A stretch of 64,000 bases of DNA from Pseudomaricurvus sp. HS19 (GTDB taxonomy: Bacteria; Pseudomonadota; Gammaproteobacteria; Pseudomonadales; Cellvibrionaceae), in assembly GCF_009857815.1 (NCBI RefSeq), contig NZ_WVVW01000011.1, forward strand, positions 215,968 through 279,967, read 5' to 3'. Position numbers and translations under genes: made by a program. Of this stretch, positions 54,968-64,000 are shown in pieces. The first letter of the stretch is position 1. Every line of letters starts with the position of its first letter. Below the pieces are notes generated by a model. That model searched no databases. It was not told the DNA's origin and worked only from the letters and a program-made list of their open reading frames with translations.

Positions 54968-56542
54968 ATGACCCTGTCTGATCTCAAGCGCGGTCTCAAG
55001 CCCCGCCTGCTGCTTATATCTCTGGCGATAATGCTGTTGTCACTGGCACTGCCTATTGCCATGTTGCAAATCTACGACCGCATCCTGCCCAATCATGGGG
55101 TGGGTACCGCCTGGGTGATCACCCTGGGGGTATTCTCAGCCATCGTGCTGGAATCGGTGCTGCGTTACGGGCGGGCCTGGTGGTTAAACCGCGCGGGCAT
55201 GAAGTATGAGGCCTGGTCCAATGTGGAGGCAGTGCAACGACTGTTGGCCGCTGATCCTGCGGAGTTGATGACGTTGGGGCGGCACGGTGTTGAAGAAGGG
55301 TTTCAGGCGCTGCGGCGCACACAGGACTATGTCTCCGGTCAGGCCTTACTGGCGCTCTACGATGCGCCGTTTATCCTGATTTTCCTGCTGTTGATTGCCT
55401 ATATCGGCGGCTGGGTAGTGGTCATCCCTCTGTTGGTACTGGCGGTGGCGTTTGTCACAGTCTATTTGCTAAGCAATCGCGCCAGCGAGTTTGCCCAGGG
55501 GGTGGATGACGCTACCGCTCTGCGGGCGCCGATTATTCAGGAATCCTTTGCCCGGGTGCTGTCGCTGAAGGCTGGCGCACTGGACAGTGCCATGCTGAAG
55601 GCGTTTGACCGGGGGCACAGACGGGTCGCTGCCGAGCAGGCAGGGCTGGATGAGTACCTGATGCGAATCCAGCTGGTGACTGCGTTTTTCTCCCAGGCAA
55701 CCACGGTAATGGTGGTTATCTTCAGCGCACACCTGGTGATTTCCGGTGATATGTCCAGCGGTGCCCTGGCAGCCTGTACCTTGCTGGCCGGTCGCATTAT
55801 GGCACCGGTGGGGGCGTTGTTTTCTTTCTGGAGTCAGGTGCAGCGTTCGGAGCAGGCGCAGGCCAGGGCCCAGGAGTTACTGAGTGTCGGCAGTGATACC
55901 CCGCCAGTGCGTGCCTTTGATCCCAATCCTGTGGGGGTGGAGGGGCGTAACCTGCGGCTGCCCGGTGTTGCCGGGGCGCTGTCGGTGACTGTCAAAGCGG
56001 GCAGTCTGGTGTGGCTGCAGGAGAGTGGTTGGTTGCGCTGGTCGCCCTGGCTCAGGGCGCTGGCGAAGCGGGCGCAACCGCTGGCGGGAGCCACCCGCTT
56101 TATTACCGCTCCGGATCTGGAGGCGGATCTTGCCTATGTCCCTGACGGGATCTGGATTTTCCAGGGAACGGTGATGGAAAACCTGACCACCTTTACCGCA
56201 TCCAGGGAGACAAGCGCCATGGCGTGGTCGGTGAAACTGGGTTTGCATCAGCGCATTATCCAGCTGCCGCAGGGCTATCAAACCCAGCTGGCGGAGCATT
56301 TTCTCACCGGTCTTGGGCGTGGCACGGAACAGCTGCTGGGCATCGTTCGGGCGTTGGCCAAGCAGCCCAACCTGCTGATCCTGGATCACGCTGACCGCAG
56401 TCTTGATCTTGCCGCCCAGAAGGCGCTGGCCGGTGCAATCAGCGGCTTGCAGGGCAAGATGACCGTGATCGCTACCACCCAGTCTCCCGAGCTGCAGGCG
56501 GTACTGGCGCCGGCGAAGATCCTGGCGGAGGTGGATCAATGA
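54968..56542 (+). CDS. Type I secretion ABC exporter subunit with degenerate ATPase domain
   Basis: A protein of about 524 residues with the six-helix exporter domain (about residues 15-300, with LPIAMLQIYDRILPN typical of type I secretion permease/ATPases) and a reduced nucleotide-binding domain. The Walker A position reads LQESGWLRWSPW, lacking Gly-Lys-Ser/Thr; the signature reads LGRGTEQLLG; Walker B reads LLILDHADRSLD, lacking the catalytic Glu. The domain is therefore unlikely to hydrolyse ATP alone. It overlaps the next exporter gene by four bases (ATGA), so a heterodimer with that better-preserved subunit is likely. ATG 54968 is chosen; a TTG at 54956 is an alternative. Confidence 0.9.
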   Translation: MTLSDLKRGLKPRLLLISLAIMLLSLALPIAMLQIYDRILPNHGVGTAWVITLGVFSAIVLESVLRYGRAWWLNRAGMKYEAWSNVEAVQRLLAADPAELMTLGRHGVEEGFQALRRTQDYVSGQALLALYDAPFILIFLLLIAYIGGWVVVIPLLVLAVAFVTVYLLSNRASEFAQGVDDATALRAPIIQESFARVLSLKAGALDSAMLKAFDRGHRRVAAEQAGLDEYLMRIQLVTAFFSQATTVMVVIFSAHLVISGDMSSGALAACTLLAGRIMAPVGALFSFWSQVQRSEQAQARAQELLSVGSDTPPVRAFDPNPVGVEGRNLRLPGVAGALSVTVKAGSLVWLQESGWLRWSPWLRALAKRAQPLAGATRFITAPDLEADLAYVPDGIWIFQGTVMENLTTFTASRETSAMAWSVKLGLHQRIIQLPQGYQTQLAEHFLTGLGRGTEQLLGIVRALAKQPNLLILDHADRSLDLAAQKALAGAISGLQGKMTVIATTQSPELQAVLAPAKILAEVDQ

Positions 56543-58662
56543 ATACAATGGCGATGGCCTACGGGGACAATATTGAGCTGCCGGAAGCGTTCAGTATCCA
56601 CCAGCGAGACCTGCTGACCCTGCTTAAAGCGCTGCAATGGCAGGGTTCCATCTACGAACTGCTGACTGTCCTGCCGACGGAGCAGGCGACCTTAAGCTTG
56701 GATGAGCTGCGGGATGTGCTGGGCAGGCTGGGTTTTATGACAAGGCTGCGTCGCGGGGAAGCAGGTCTGATTCCTGCCTGCGATCTGCCCACCCTGGGGA
56801 TTTTGGGGCAAGAGCGCTATGTGGTGGTGCAGGCGAGGGGCTTTGACCAGCTGGAGTTCAGTTCCGGTGGCGAGCCGCTGGAGCTGGAGCAGGGACAGTC
56901 ATTGCAGTGGCTGGAAATTCAGCCCAAGTCGAAAAAGCCGCTGCCCAGAGGAACCTGGTTTGCGGAGTTGGCCAGAAACTATCACGGCGCTTTTATTGCG
57001 GTGCTGATCCTGAGCCTGGCCAATGCCGTGCTGGGTCTGGCGTTGCCGCTGTTTACCATGTCGGTTTATGACTTCCTGATTCCTTCCGGCTCCCTCACCG
57101 GGCTAATGGCAATCGGTGGCGGGGCCATCATTGCGCTGGTGTGGATGGTGGCGGACAACCGCCTCAAGGCCCGCTTGCTCAGTGACCTCGCAGCCAATCT
57201 CAATTACCAGCTGGGGCGCGCCCTGTTTGGCAAGCTGATGGCATCGCCGGCGGAGTTCCTGATGCAGTCGACCCCTTTTCAGAACGAAGCCCGCATCCGG
57301 GATGTGGATAGAATCCGGGACTTTGTGGGCGGCAGCCTGGCAGTGAGTTTGCTCGACGCCCCTTTTGTGATTGTCGCCATTATCGCGATTGCCTATCTGT
57401 CCGGCTGGCTGGTATTGGTACCCCTGTTCGGCGCCGTGTTCTATTTCCTGCTGAGTTACTACTTCGATGCCAGACAACTGCACGCCGCCAGCTATGCGGG
57501 CAAGGTCAGCCAGCGCATGCAGGAACAAAAGCGTCAGGCGATTGATGGCCTGATGGTGTTGCGGGAGTCGACAGATCACACCGACTGGCTGAACAACTTC
57601 GCCAATGAATCCATTCGTTCGGCGCGGGCCAACTTCAGTTACCGGATGGTGGCCAGCTCTCAACAGGTGGTAGGCAAGGCCGCCAACATGCTTATCGGGT
57701 TGGCAACCCTGATGACCGGTATCTATATGGTGCTCAGCGGGGTGATGTCCGCCGGTGGCCTGATCGCCGCCATGATGTTGATCTGGCGGGTAACCGGACC
57801 GCTGCAGATGGCGTTTTTCTCTGCCGCCCGGATCCGTCAGTTGCGTCAGTCCATTAACCAGATCAACGCCATTATGGATGCCCCCTATGAGCAGCCACCG
57901 GAGAAGTACTTCGCGCCGCTCACTGGCCAGAAAGCCAAAATGGCTGTAGAGCGCCTGGTGTACCGCTACTCGGCGGATCGGGATGCAGCCCTTAACGGTG
58001 TCAGTTTCCCTCTGGAACGGGGGCAGCTGATGGCGGTAGTGGGTCCCAATGGCTGTGGCAAGTCCACTTTATTGGCCTGTATGGCAGGGCTGCTGCGCCC
58101 TCAGGCCGGCTCAATCAGACTTGATGACCACGACATCCGCCAGTTCAGGAATGTGGACTATCGCAACCGGGTGGCTTATCTCAATTTGCGCATGGACTTT
58201 ATCGAAGGCTCGGTGGCTGACAACCTGCGGGCTGCAGCGCCGTTGGCTACAGAGGCGGAGATGTGGGCCGCGCTGGACGCCTTTGCCATGGCCGATTGCC
58301 TGCGTAATTTTCACGATGGTCTGGATACGTTGCTGATGGAGGCTGGTGAGGTGCAACTTGAACGTACCCAGGCACTGGGTATCAAGCTCGCCCGTATGCA
58401 TTTGCGGGATCCGGATCTGGTACTGATTGACGATCTGTACGACGGCAGCGATCACCCGGTGATGCTGGCGCTCAGGCAGCTGATCGAAACGCCTCCTGAA
58501 GGCAAAACCATTGTTTACGCCACTCATCACAAGGAGCTGATGTTGAAAGCGGATGTCGCCATCATTATGGATAAAGGCACCGTCGCCCAGATGGCGGCAT
58601 TAAATCAGGACAAGAACGAAGATTCGGGCGAAACGTTGGTAAGTGGGGAAAGCAGCGTATGA
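56539..58662 (+). CDS. Type I secretion ABC exporter subunit with C39-like N-terminal domain
   Basis: A 707-residue exporter. Residues 1-130 resemble the C39-like domain of type I secretion ATPases without the catalytic Cys. The membrane domain follows (about 145-430, with ALPLFTMSVYDFLIPSGS), then the ATPase: Walker A VVGPNGCGKSTLLACM is intact, Walker B reads LVLIDDLYDG with Asp in place of the catalytic Glu, the signature LSGGQ is replaced by VQLERTQALG, and the switch His is in YATHHKEL. The two neighbouring exporter genes thus each lack different catalytic parts. It overlaps both the preceding subunit and the HlyD gene by four bases, a tightly coupled operon. Confidence 0.92.
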   Translation: MNTMAMAYGDNIELPEAFSIHQRDLLTLLKALQWQGSIYELLTVLPTEQATLSLDELRDVLGRLGFMTRLRRGEAGLIPACDLPTLGILGQERYVVVQARGFDQLEFSSGGEPLELEQGQSLQWLEIQPKSKKPLPRGTWFAELARNYHGAFIAVLILSLANAVLGLALPLFTMSVYDFLIPSGSLTGLMAIGGGAIIALVWMVADNRLKARLLSDLAANLNYQLGRALFGKLMASPAEFLMQSTPFQNEARIRDVDRIRDFVGGSLAVSLLDAPFVIVAIIAIAYLSGWLVLVPLFGAVFYFLLSYYFDARQLHAASYAGKVSQRMQEQKRQAIDGLMVLRESTDHTDWLNNFANESIRSARANFSYRMVASSQQVVGKAANMLIGLATLMTGIYMVLSGVMSAGGLIAAMMLIWRVTGPLQMAFFSAARIRQLRQSINQINAIMDAPYEQPPEKYFAPLTGQKAKMAVERLVYRYSADRDAALNGVSFPLERGQLMAVVGPNGCGKSTLLACMAGLLRPQAGSIRLDDHDIRQFRNVDYRNRVAYLNLRMDFIEGSVADNLRAAAPLATEAEMWAALDAFAMADCLRNFHDGLDTLLMEAGEVQLERTQALGIKLARMHLRDPDLVLIDDLYDGSDHPVMLALRQLIETPPEGKTIVYATHHKELMLKADVAIIMDKGTVAQMAALNQDKNEDSGETLVSGESSV

Positions 58663-59960
58663 AAAAACAACTTATTTTACGTGCCTTTCCCGACAGCAGT
58701 CAGGATAAGGCGATCAGTCGCACCTTGATCGGGGTAGCTGCATTTGTTGGCTTGCTGGGGATCTGGGCTACCTTTGCCAAGGTGCCGGAGGTATCCAAAA
58801 CCCGGGGTGAAGTGTTGCCACAGGGCGGCGATATTCATGTGATCCAGAGCCTTAGCGGAGGCAAGATCCTGCAGGTCTATGTGACGGAAGGTGACGTGGT
58901 GGTGAAAGGCCAGGACATTGCCCGGCTGGATCAGTCCGTCAGTGAAGCCGACATTCGCAAGCTGGACGTGAAGTACAACGATATCCTGATGCAGATGGAG
59001 CGCCTGCGGGCACTGGAGCAGGAGCGTACGCCGGACTTTGGTGCCGAGGGTAAAAGCTTCCCGGGTATTGCCAAAGTGCAGCTGGAGCTGTTTGAAAGTC
59101 AGTCCGAGTTGAAGAGCGCGAAGTTGAAAGAGATTGACGACGAGGCAGTGAGCAAGCAGGCAGAACTGGACAGCGCCGGCAAGCAGCTTGGTTTTATCGA
59201 TGAGCAGGTGCAGATCATCTATCGGGAAGAGCAGATGCTGGAAACAGCGGTGGACAAAGGGTTGATCCCCAAGCGTCAGCTGCTGGAAAAACAGGAAGCG
59301 GTATCCGCCCTGAAAAAAGAGCGGGAAGAGGTAGTCGGCAGACAAGAGACCCTGCAGAAGGAGATGCTCACCCTGCAGACCCAGCGCCGTTCCATGGAGC
59401 AGGACCTGCGTACCGAATACCGCACCAATCGCGCCGAGCTGGTGGAGCAGTTGCGGGAGGTGGAAGAAGAGCTGGCCCAGGCACACAGTGCCCTGGGGCA
59501 GAACGCGCTGCAGGCCCCGGAAGACGGTATTATCAAGTCGCTGCCCAATGCCAAGGTGGGTGCCGTCATTCAGCCAGGAGGTGTTGTGGCGGAACTGGTG
59601 CCCAGCAATCAGCCTCTTAATGTAGAGGTTCGGGTATCCCCACGGGATATCGGCTTTATTGCTGTTGGGCAGCAGGTGTTAATCAAGATAGATGCCTATG
59701 ATTACTCCCGGTTCGGTGCCATTCAGGGCGAGGTGGAACGGGTTTCCCCGGCTACATTTAAGGATGAGCGTACCGGTGAGCCTTACTTCAAGGCCCATAT
59801 TCAGCCGGTGAGTGAATATGTGGGTGACGAAGCCCGCGACCGCAGAATTAAAGTAGGCATGACTGTGGAGGCTGACATAACCACCGGTCATAAAACTATC
59901 CTGCAATATCTGCTGAAGCCGGTGTATACCACCGTAGATACGGCGCTCACTGAACGCTAA
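58659..59960 (+). CDS. HlyD-family type I secretion adaptor (membrane fusion protein)
   Basis: A 433-residue periplasmic adaptor linking the ABC exporter to an outer-membrane TolC-type channel. It has a short cytoplasmic N-terminus, one transmembrane helix (about residues 22-40, LIGVAAFVGLLGIWATFA), the lipoyl half-motif VIQSLSGGKILQVYVTEGDVV, a long coiled-coil hairpin (about 90-280), the second lipoyl half NALQAPEDGIIKSL and the beta-barrel part with VSPRDIGFIAVGQQVLIKIDAYDY. No TolC/LapE gene is visible in the window. The secreted client is most likely the giant adhesin encoded 38 bases downstream. Confidence 0.95.
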   Translation: MKKQLILRAFPDSSQDKAISRTLIGVAAFVGLLGIWATFAKVPEVSKTRGEVLPQGGDIHVIQSLSGGKILQVYVTEGDVVVKGQDIARLDQSVSEADIRKLDVKYNDILMQMERLRALEQERTPDFGAEGKSFPGIAKVQLELFESQSELKSAKLKEIDDEAVSKQAELDSAGKQLGFIDEQVQIIYREEQMLETAVDKGLIPKRQLLEKQEAVSALKKEREEVVGRQETLQKEMLTLQTQRRSMEQDLRTEYRTNRAELVEQLREVEEELAQAHSALGQNALQAPEDGIIKSLPNAKVGAVIQPGGVVAELVPSNQPLNVEVRVSPRDIGFIAVGQQVLIKIDAYDYSRFGAIQGEVERVSPATFKDERTGEPYFKAHIQPVSEYVGDEARDRRIKVGMTVEADITTGHKTILQYLLKPVYTTVDTALTER

Positions 59961-59998
59961 ACCCAGATTAACTCAAAGCTTTTGACCGGGAGACAACC

Positions 59999-62900
59999 AT
60001 GAGCAACGGCGATCACGACAAGCCAGAAGGCTCTCCCTCCAGCACAAACACTTCCGGTCGGGGTGATAGCCCCCGTTCACCGGCTGACGGCACTGCCCCG
60101 GTGGCGGAGAGCGCCGCCAAGGCCGAGCCTGCCGGGGATGCCGGCGCAAAAGGCCCGTCGGACAGATCCGATGACCAGGGTCGGAGCGACCCCAAGCGCA
60201 ACAACAAAAAAGAGAAGAAAAAGAAGCCTGGTGCCCAGCTGGGAGCGGCGCTTGGCGCGGCGGGCGCGGCCCACAGCGAAGCCGTGATCGGTGTTGCGGC
60301 GGAAAATGATTTTGGTCTTGATTCCATTCAGCCGGAAGATCGTAGTGGTGGGGGTGGCTCCGGTGTCGCGCAGCCCGCTGATGCAGGCAGCGAACAGACC
60401 GATCCGGCTGTGGCAACGGATCCCTTGTCCACAGCGGGACTTGCCGCTGGTGAGGCGGACGATGATGATTTACGAGGTCTCGCTGGCGGCAGCCGCGAGG
60501 GCTCGCAAATGTTCACCTTCGATGCCAGTGGCTCAACACTGTATGAACCATCGGCACCTGACGCGGACGGCGGCTTGTTTGTACCGCAGGTGGCCACCGG
60601 CGGTGCCAGCCAGCCTTCAACGGCACCACTGTTTGCGCCGGTGTTGCATCAATCAGGTGTTGCCAGCAGCGGCACATTGCCCAATCCGTTTCTGCCGGGC
60701 CCTCACCAGGGGCAGGTGGTAGAGGACGATCTGGCGCGCCAGACCGACAGTGGCAACCTGTTGCGTCCGGGCTTTCGCTGGAGCAGTGCCGGAACCCAAC
60801 AGGGAACCTATGGCTCCCTGACCGTGGATGCCCAAGGCCACTGGGTGTATCAGCTGGACAATGGCGCAACAGCCACCCAACAGCTGGGTGCTACCGATCA
60901 GACAGAAGACGTTTTTAGTTTGGTCGCCAGCGATGGTTCGGTGCATGAAATCCGTGTGTCGGTACATGGCACCAACGACCAGCCGGTGATTACCAATGTT
61001 GCCGCGCAGACGGTGGCAGAAGGCGCGGCCCTGATGCAGGGCCAACTGGCGGCCACAGATGTGGATCAGGGTGCAATCCTGACGTTCACCACGACATCCT
61101 CCGTACCCGGTTTTGTATTGCATGCCGACGGCAGCTACAGCTTCAATCCTGCGGATGGCGCCTTTGACCAGCTGGCTGTAGGCCAGAAGGCAGTGCTCAA
61201 TATTCCCGTTACCGTCACCGATGAGCATCAGGCGGCCGCTACCCAGACCCTGACCATCACGGTCACCGGCACCAACGACGTCCCGGTGGTGAACGCCATT
61301 GCCGCGCAGTCGGCGCACGAAGACGCCGCCGCGATCAGCGGGCAGGTCACCGGTTCGGATGTGGATGCTGGCGATACCCTTACCTACAGCATTGCGAGTC
61401 AGGTGGATGGGTTAACGCTGAACACCGACGGCAGCTGGAGCTTCGATCCGTCCCACGCGACGTATCAGTCACTGCCGGACGGTCAGCAACAGGTTATCAA
61501 CGTAGACGTCACCGGCACCGATCAGCAGGGTGCCAGCAGCGTACAGACCCTGACCATTACGGTCACCGGCACCAACGATGTGCCGACCGTTACCACCGCC
61601 CTGACCGACCAAGCCACCGACCAGGGCAGTGCCTTCAGCTTTGGTGTGCCGGCGGGTACCTTTGCCGATATTGACAGCGGAGATACGCTGACTTTAACCA
61701 CCAGTAACTTGCCCGCCTGGCTGAGCTTCGATGCCACCACCGGCACCTTTACCGGCACGCCGGCCAACAGCGATGTGGGTACCACCCAGATCACGGTGAC
61801 CGCCACGGATAGCCATGGTGCAACGGTGACGTCCACCTTCGACCTGGTGGTGAACAACATCAACGATGCACCGGTTCTGGACCCGATCAGCCAGGTCACC
61901 ACGGTGGAAGATGGTGCGCAGATAATCGGCCAGATCACCTCGACGGATATCGATGTGGGGGATACCGCCACCTACAGCACCACGGCTACTGTACCGGGCT
62001 TTACCCTTAACGCTGACGGTAGTTATACCTTCGATCCCTCTAACGCCGCGTATCAATCCCTGGCCGAAGGTGATCCCAAAACCTTGACCATAGCGATCAC
62101 CGTGACCGACGCGGCGGGTGCCACGGATACCCAGAACCTTGTCATCCAGTTGACCGGTACCAATGACATTCCGACCTTAAGTAACATTGCTGCCGTAGGG
62201 GTGCACGAAGACGATGCTGTTGTCAGTGGCCACTTCAGTGCAAATGATCCGGATGCAGGTGACAAGCTGGTGTTCAGCACTGCAAAAGCGGTCGATGGGT
62301 TTCTGCTATTGACGGACGGTAGCTACAGCTTTGATCCGGGTCACGTGGCTTACCAATCGCTGCCGGATGGACAGCAACTGGATCTCGACATCCCCATCAC
62401 CGTGACGGACCTGCAAGGCGCCAGCGTTACCAAGGTTCTGCATTTATCCGTCACAGGCACCAACGATGTGCCCACGGTCAGCGCCGCACTGACCGATCAG
62501 GCCACCGATCAGGGCTCAGCCTTCAGTTTCGGTGTGCCGGCGGGGACCTTCGCCGATATTGATAGCGGCGATACACTGACATTATCTACCGGGTCATTAC
62601 CCGCTTGGCTCAGCTTCGATGCCATCACCGGTACTTTTACCGGTACACCTCAGAACAGCGATGTGGGCACCACCAGCATCACCGTAACCGCCACCGACAG
62701 TCACGGTGCCAGTGTCACCTCCACCTTCGACCTGGTGGTCAACAACATCAATGATGCACCGGTGCTGGATCCCATCAGTCAGGTGACGACGGTGGAAGAT
62801 GGTGCGCTGGTCACCGGCCAAATTACAGCTACCGATATCGATACTGGCGATGTGCTCAGCTTCAGCACCACCGCCTCGGTGCCGGGCTTTACCCTCAATA

Positions 62901-64000
62901 GTGATGGCAGTTATACCTTTGATCCCTCTAACGCCGCGTATCAATCCCTGGCCGAAGGTGATCCTAAAACCCTGACCATAGCGGTCACCGTCACTGATGC
63001 GGCCGGTGCCACCGATACCCAGAATCTCATTATTAACCTCACCGGTAGCAACGACGCGCCGGTGGTGAACAGCATCGCCGCGCAGCCGGTGCATGAAGAC
63101 GCCGCAGCGATCAGCGGGCAGATCACCGGTACCGACGTCGATACGGGCGATACCATCACCTACAGCATCGCCAGTCCGGTGGATGGCTTAACAGTGAATA
63201 CCGACGGCAGCTGGAGCTTCGATCCGTCCCACGCCGCTTATCAGTCACTGCCGGATGGTCAGGTCAAAGACATCACTGTCACTATCACCGGCACCGATCA
63301 AAGCGGTGCCACCGACACCCAGGATCTGGTGATCCATCTGACGGGTACGAATGATATTCCGGTGATTACAGGCCATACATCCGGTGTGGTCGTAGAAGAC
63401 AATAAACTGTCCGTTAGTGGCAGGCTCAGTATTACCGACGCGGATGCAGGTGAGTCCGTGTTCCAGGCGGGCACGCTGCAAGGACAGTACGGCGAGCTGA
63501 CGTTGGATGCCAATGGTGCATGGACCTATGGTCTGGACAATAGTCTGGATGCTGTACAGCAGTTGATGCCGGGTGAGAAACTGATCGATTTTGTGACGGT
63601 ACAGTCGTTTGATGGTACGCCTCAGGATATTCGGATTCAGATTAACGGCACCAATGATAAGCCCCGTATTGATCACGCCGCGTCAGCCCAGACGGCTACC
63701 GAAGATGTCGCTTTCACCTTCGCTTTGCCGGCCGATACTTTTGCGGATACCGATATACACGATACTACTGCGTTGTCAGTTTCCGGGTTGCCGGCCTGGC
63801 TGCATTTTGATGCCGCTACTGGCCAGTTTTCGGGCACGCCTACCAACGCGGATGTAGGTTCGATCCAGATCACAGTCAAAGATACGGACTCCTTTGGCGC
63901 ACAGATTTCCACGACCTTTAATCTGACGGTCAATAACGTCAACGACCCACCGGTACTGTCTCCAGTGTCGACTCAGAACGTGGATGAGGGTGGTGCACAA
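59999..64000 (+). CDS. Giant VCBS/cadherin-like repeat adhesin, type I secretion substrate (3' end outside window)
   Basis: An open frame from ATG 59999 (after GGGAGA) to the window end, 1334 residues so far. Residues 1-110 are polar, Pro/Lys-rich, with KKEKKKKPGAQ and AALGAAGAAHSE; an Ala-Ala-Gly there could be a LapG-type cleavage site, but this is speculation. From about residue 235 the protein is a chain of beta domains of about 95-100 residues: VCBS-like units (YGSLTVDAQGHWVYQLDN, LNTDGSWSFDPSHA) alternating with putative-Ig units (LPAWLSFDATTGTFTGTP, GTFADIDSGDTLTL). Asp-rich loops (DVDAGDTL) suggest calcium binding. It follows the exporter and HlyD genes, so it is very likely exported and attached to the cell surface for biofilm or host contact. 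Confidence 0.93.
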   Translation, partial: MSNGDHDKPEGSPSSTNTSGRGDSPRSPADGTAPVAESAAKAEPAGDAGAKGPSDRSDDQGRSDPKRNNKKEKKKKPGAQLGAALGAAGAAHSEAVIGVAAENDFGLDSIQPEDRSGGGGSGVAQPADAGSEQTDPAVATDPLSTAGLAAGEADDDDLRGLAGGSREGSQMFTFDASGSTLYEPSAPDADGGLFVPQVATGGASQPSTAPLFAPVLHQSGVASSGTLPNPFLPGPHQGQVVEDDLARQTDSGNLLRPGFRWSSAGTQQGTYGSLTVDAQGHWVYQLDNGATATQQLGATDQTEDVFSLVASDGSVHEIRVSVHGTNDQPVITNVAAQTVAEGAALMQGQLAATDVDQGAILTFTTTSSVPGFVLHADGSYSFNPADGAFDQLAVGQKAVLNIPVTVTDEHQAAATQTLTITVTGTNDVPVVNAIAAQSAHEDAAAISGQVTGSDVDAGDTLTYSIASQVDGLTLNTDGSWSFDPSHATYQSLPDGQQQVINVDVTGTDQQGASSVQTLTITVTGTNDVPTVTTALTDQATDQGSAFSFGVPAGTFADIDSGDTLTLTTSNLPAWLSFDATTGTFTGTPANSDVGTTQITVTATDSHGATVTSTFDLVVNNINDAPVLDPISQVTTVEDGAQIIGQITSTDIDVGDTATYSTTATVPGFTLNADGSYTFDPSNAAYQSLAEGDPKTLTIAITVTDAAGATDTQNLVIQLTGTNDIPTLSNIAAVGVHEDDAVVSGHFSANDPDAGDKLVFSTAKAVDGFLLLTDGSYSFDPGHVAYQSLPDGQQLDLDIPITVTDLQGASVTKVLHLSVTGTNDVPTVSAALTDQATDQGSAFSFGVPAGTFADIDSGDTLTLSTGSLPAWLSFDAITGTFTGTPQNSDVGTTSITVTATDSHGASVTSTFDLVVNNINDAPVLDPISQVTTVEDGALVTGQITATDIDTGDVLSFSTTASVPGFTLNSDGSYTFDPSNAAYQSLAEGDPKTLTIAVTVTDAAGATDTQNLIINLTGSNDAPVVNSIAAQPVHEDAAAISGQITGTDVDTGDTITYSIASPVDGLTVNTDGSWSFDPSHAAYQSLPDGQVKDITVTITGTDQSGATDTQDLVIHLTGTNDIPVITGHTSGVVVEDNKLSVSGRLSITDADAGESVFQAGTLQGQYGELTLDANGAWTYGLDNSLDAVQQLMPGEKLIDFVTVQSFDGTPQDIRIQINGTNDKPRIDHAASAQTATEDVAFTFALPADTFADTDIHDTTALSVSGLPAWLHFDAATGQFSGTPTNADVGSIQITVKDTDSFGAQISTTFNLTVNNVNDPPVLSPVSTQNVDEGGAQ
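61290..63953 (+). repeat. 888-bp three-domain super-repeat inside the adhesin gene
   Basis: Segments recur at an offset of 888 bases (296 codons), for instance the putative-Ig unit near 61600-61860 and 62490-62750, and the phrase YQSLAEGDPKTLTIA at 62051 and 62939. A third round starts near 63066 but has an extra VCBS unit inserted before its Ig-like unit. The DNA likeness is high, pointing to recent duplication. Confidence 0.85.

Overview
The window looks like chromosome of a marine, Pseudomonas-related gammaproteobacterium (GC-rich, Cellvibrionales-like at a guess). The evidence is gene order typical of that group (nadC / DUF1631 / ampD / ampE; fxsA / groES / groEL behind a sigma-32 promoter; metG / mrp / dcd next to rnfABCDGE) and the protein families present. 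No rRNA or tRNA gene was recognised.

Layout. 1-4.9 kb: cell-surface glycan genes, namely a GT29 sialyltransferase-like / pyruvyltransferase-like fusion, a TagD-type cytidylyltransferase, a TagF-type glycerophosphotransferase and a UDP-GlcNAc 2-epimerase-like enzyme. 4.9-10.5 kb: nadC, a membrane-anchored retropepsin-like protease, DUF1631, ampD and ampE. 11.2-16.1 kb: small secreted protein, ABC-2 exporter genes coupled to ampG, and a DUF481 outer-membrane protein. 16.3-19.0 kb: fxsA, groES, groEL. 19.3-22.1 kb: periplasmic protein divergent from an OmpR/EnvZ-type two-component pair. 22.4-28.4 kb: superoxide reductase, sodB, PuuD-like membrane protein, coiled-coil membrane protein, small zinc-ribbon protein, class I fumarase, phhB. 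28.7-35.3 kb: rnfABCDGE, interrupted and flanked by palindromic repeats. 35.7-42.2 kb: metG, mrp, dcd, EthD-domain protein, GST, yhiN-type flavoprotein.

42.22-52.60 kb is an AT-rich accessory island of about 10.4 kb. It begins directly after the yhiN stop codon and ends just before a terminator hairpin. Its ends are inverted repeats starting TGTTC, with internal TGTTCACT repeats and an AGCA direct repeat on both flanks. Removing it places the terminator right after yhiN. This resembles a Tn7-like (heteromeric transposase) element in the yhiN attachment site, but no tns genes are inside, so it may be non-autonomous or mobilised in trans. Cargo: a frameshifted IS5-type element; a 2147-residue STAND-type ATPase with a PD-(D/E)xK-like N-terminus (Avs-like anti-phage candidate); an overlapping unknown 237-residue ORF; and a divergent pair of membrane-tailed proteins, an XRE regulator and an LRAT-like permuted papain-fold protein, separated by three palindromic operator candidates. 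The island is the best candidate for an undescribed system.

52.6-64 kb: carboxymuconolactone decarboxylase-family protein, L-2-hydroxyglutarate oxidase-like protein, then a type I secretion operon: two ABC exporter subunits with degenerate ATPase motifs, an HlyD-type adaptor and the start of a giant repeat adhesin that runs off the window.
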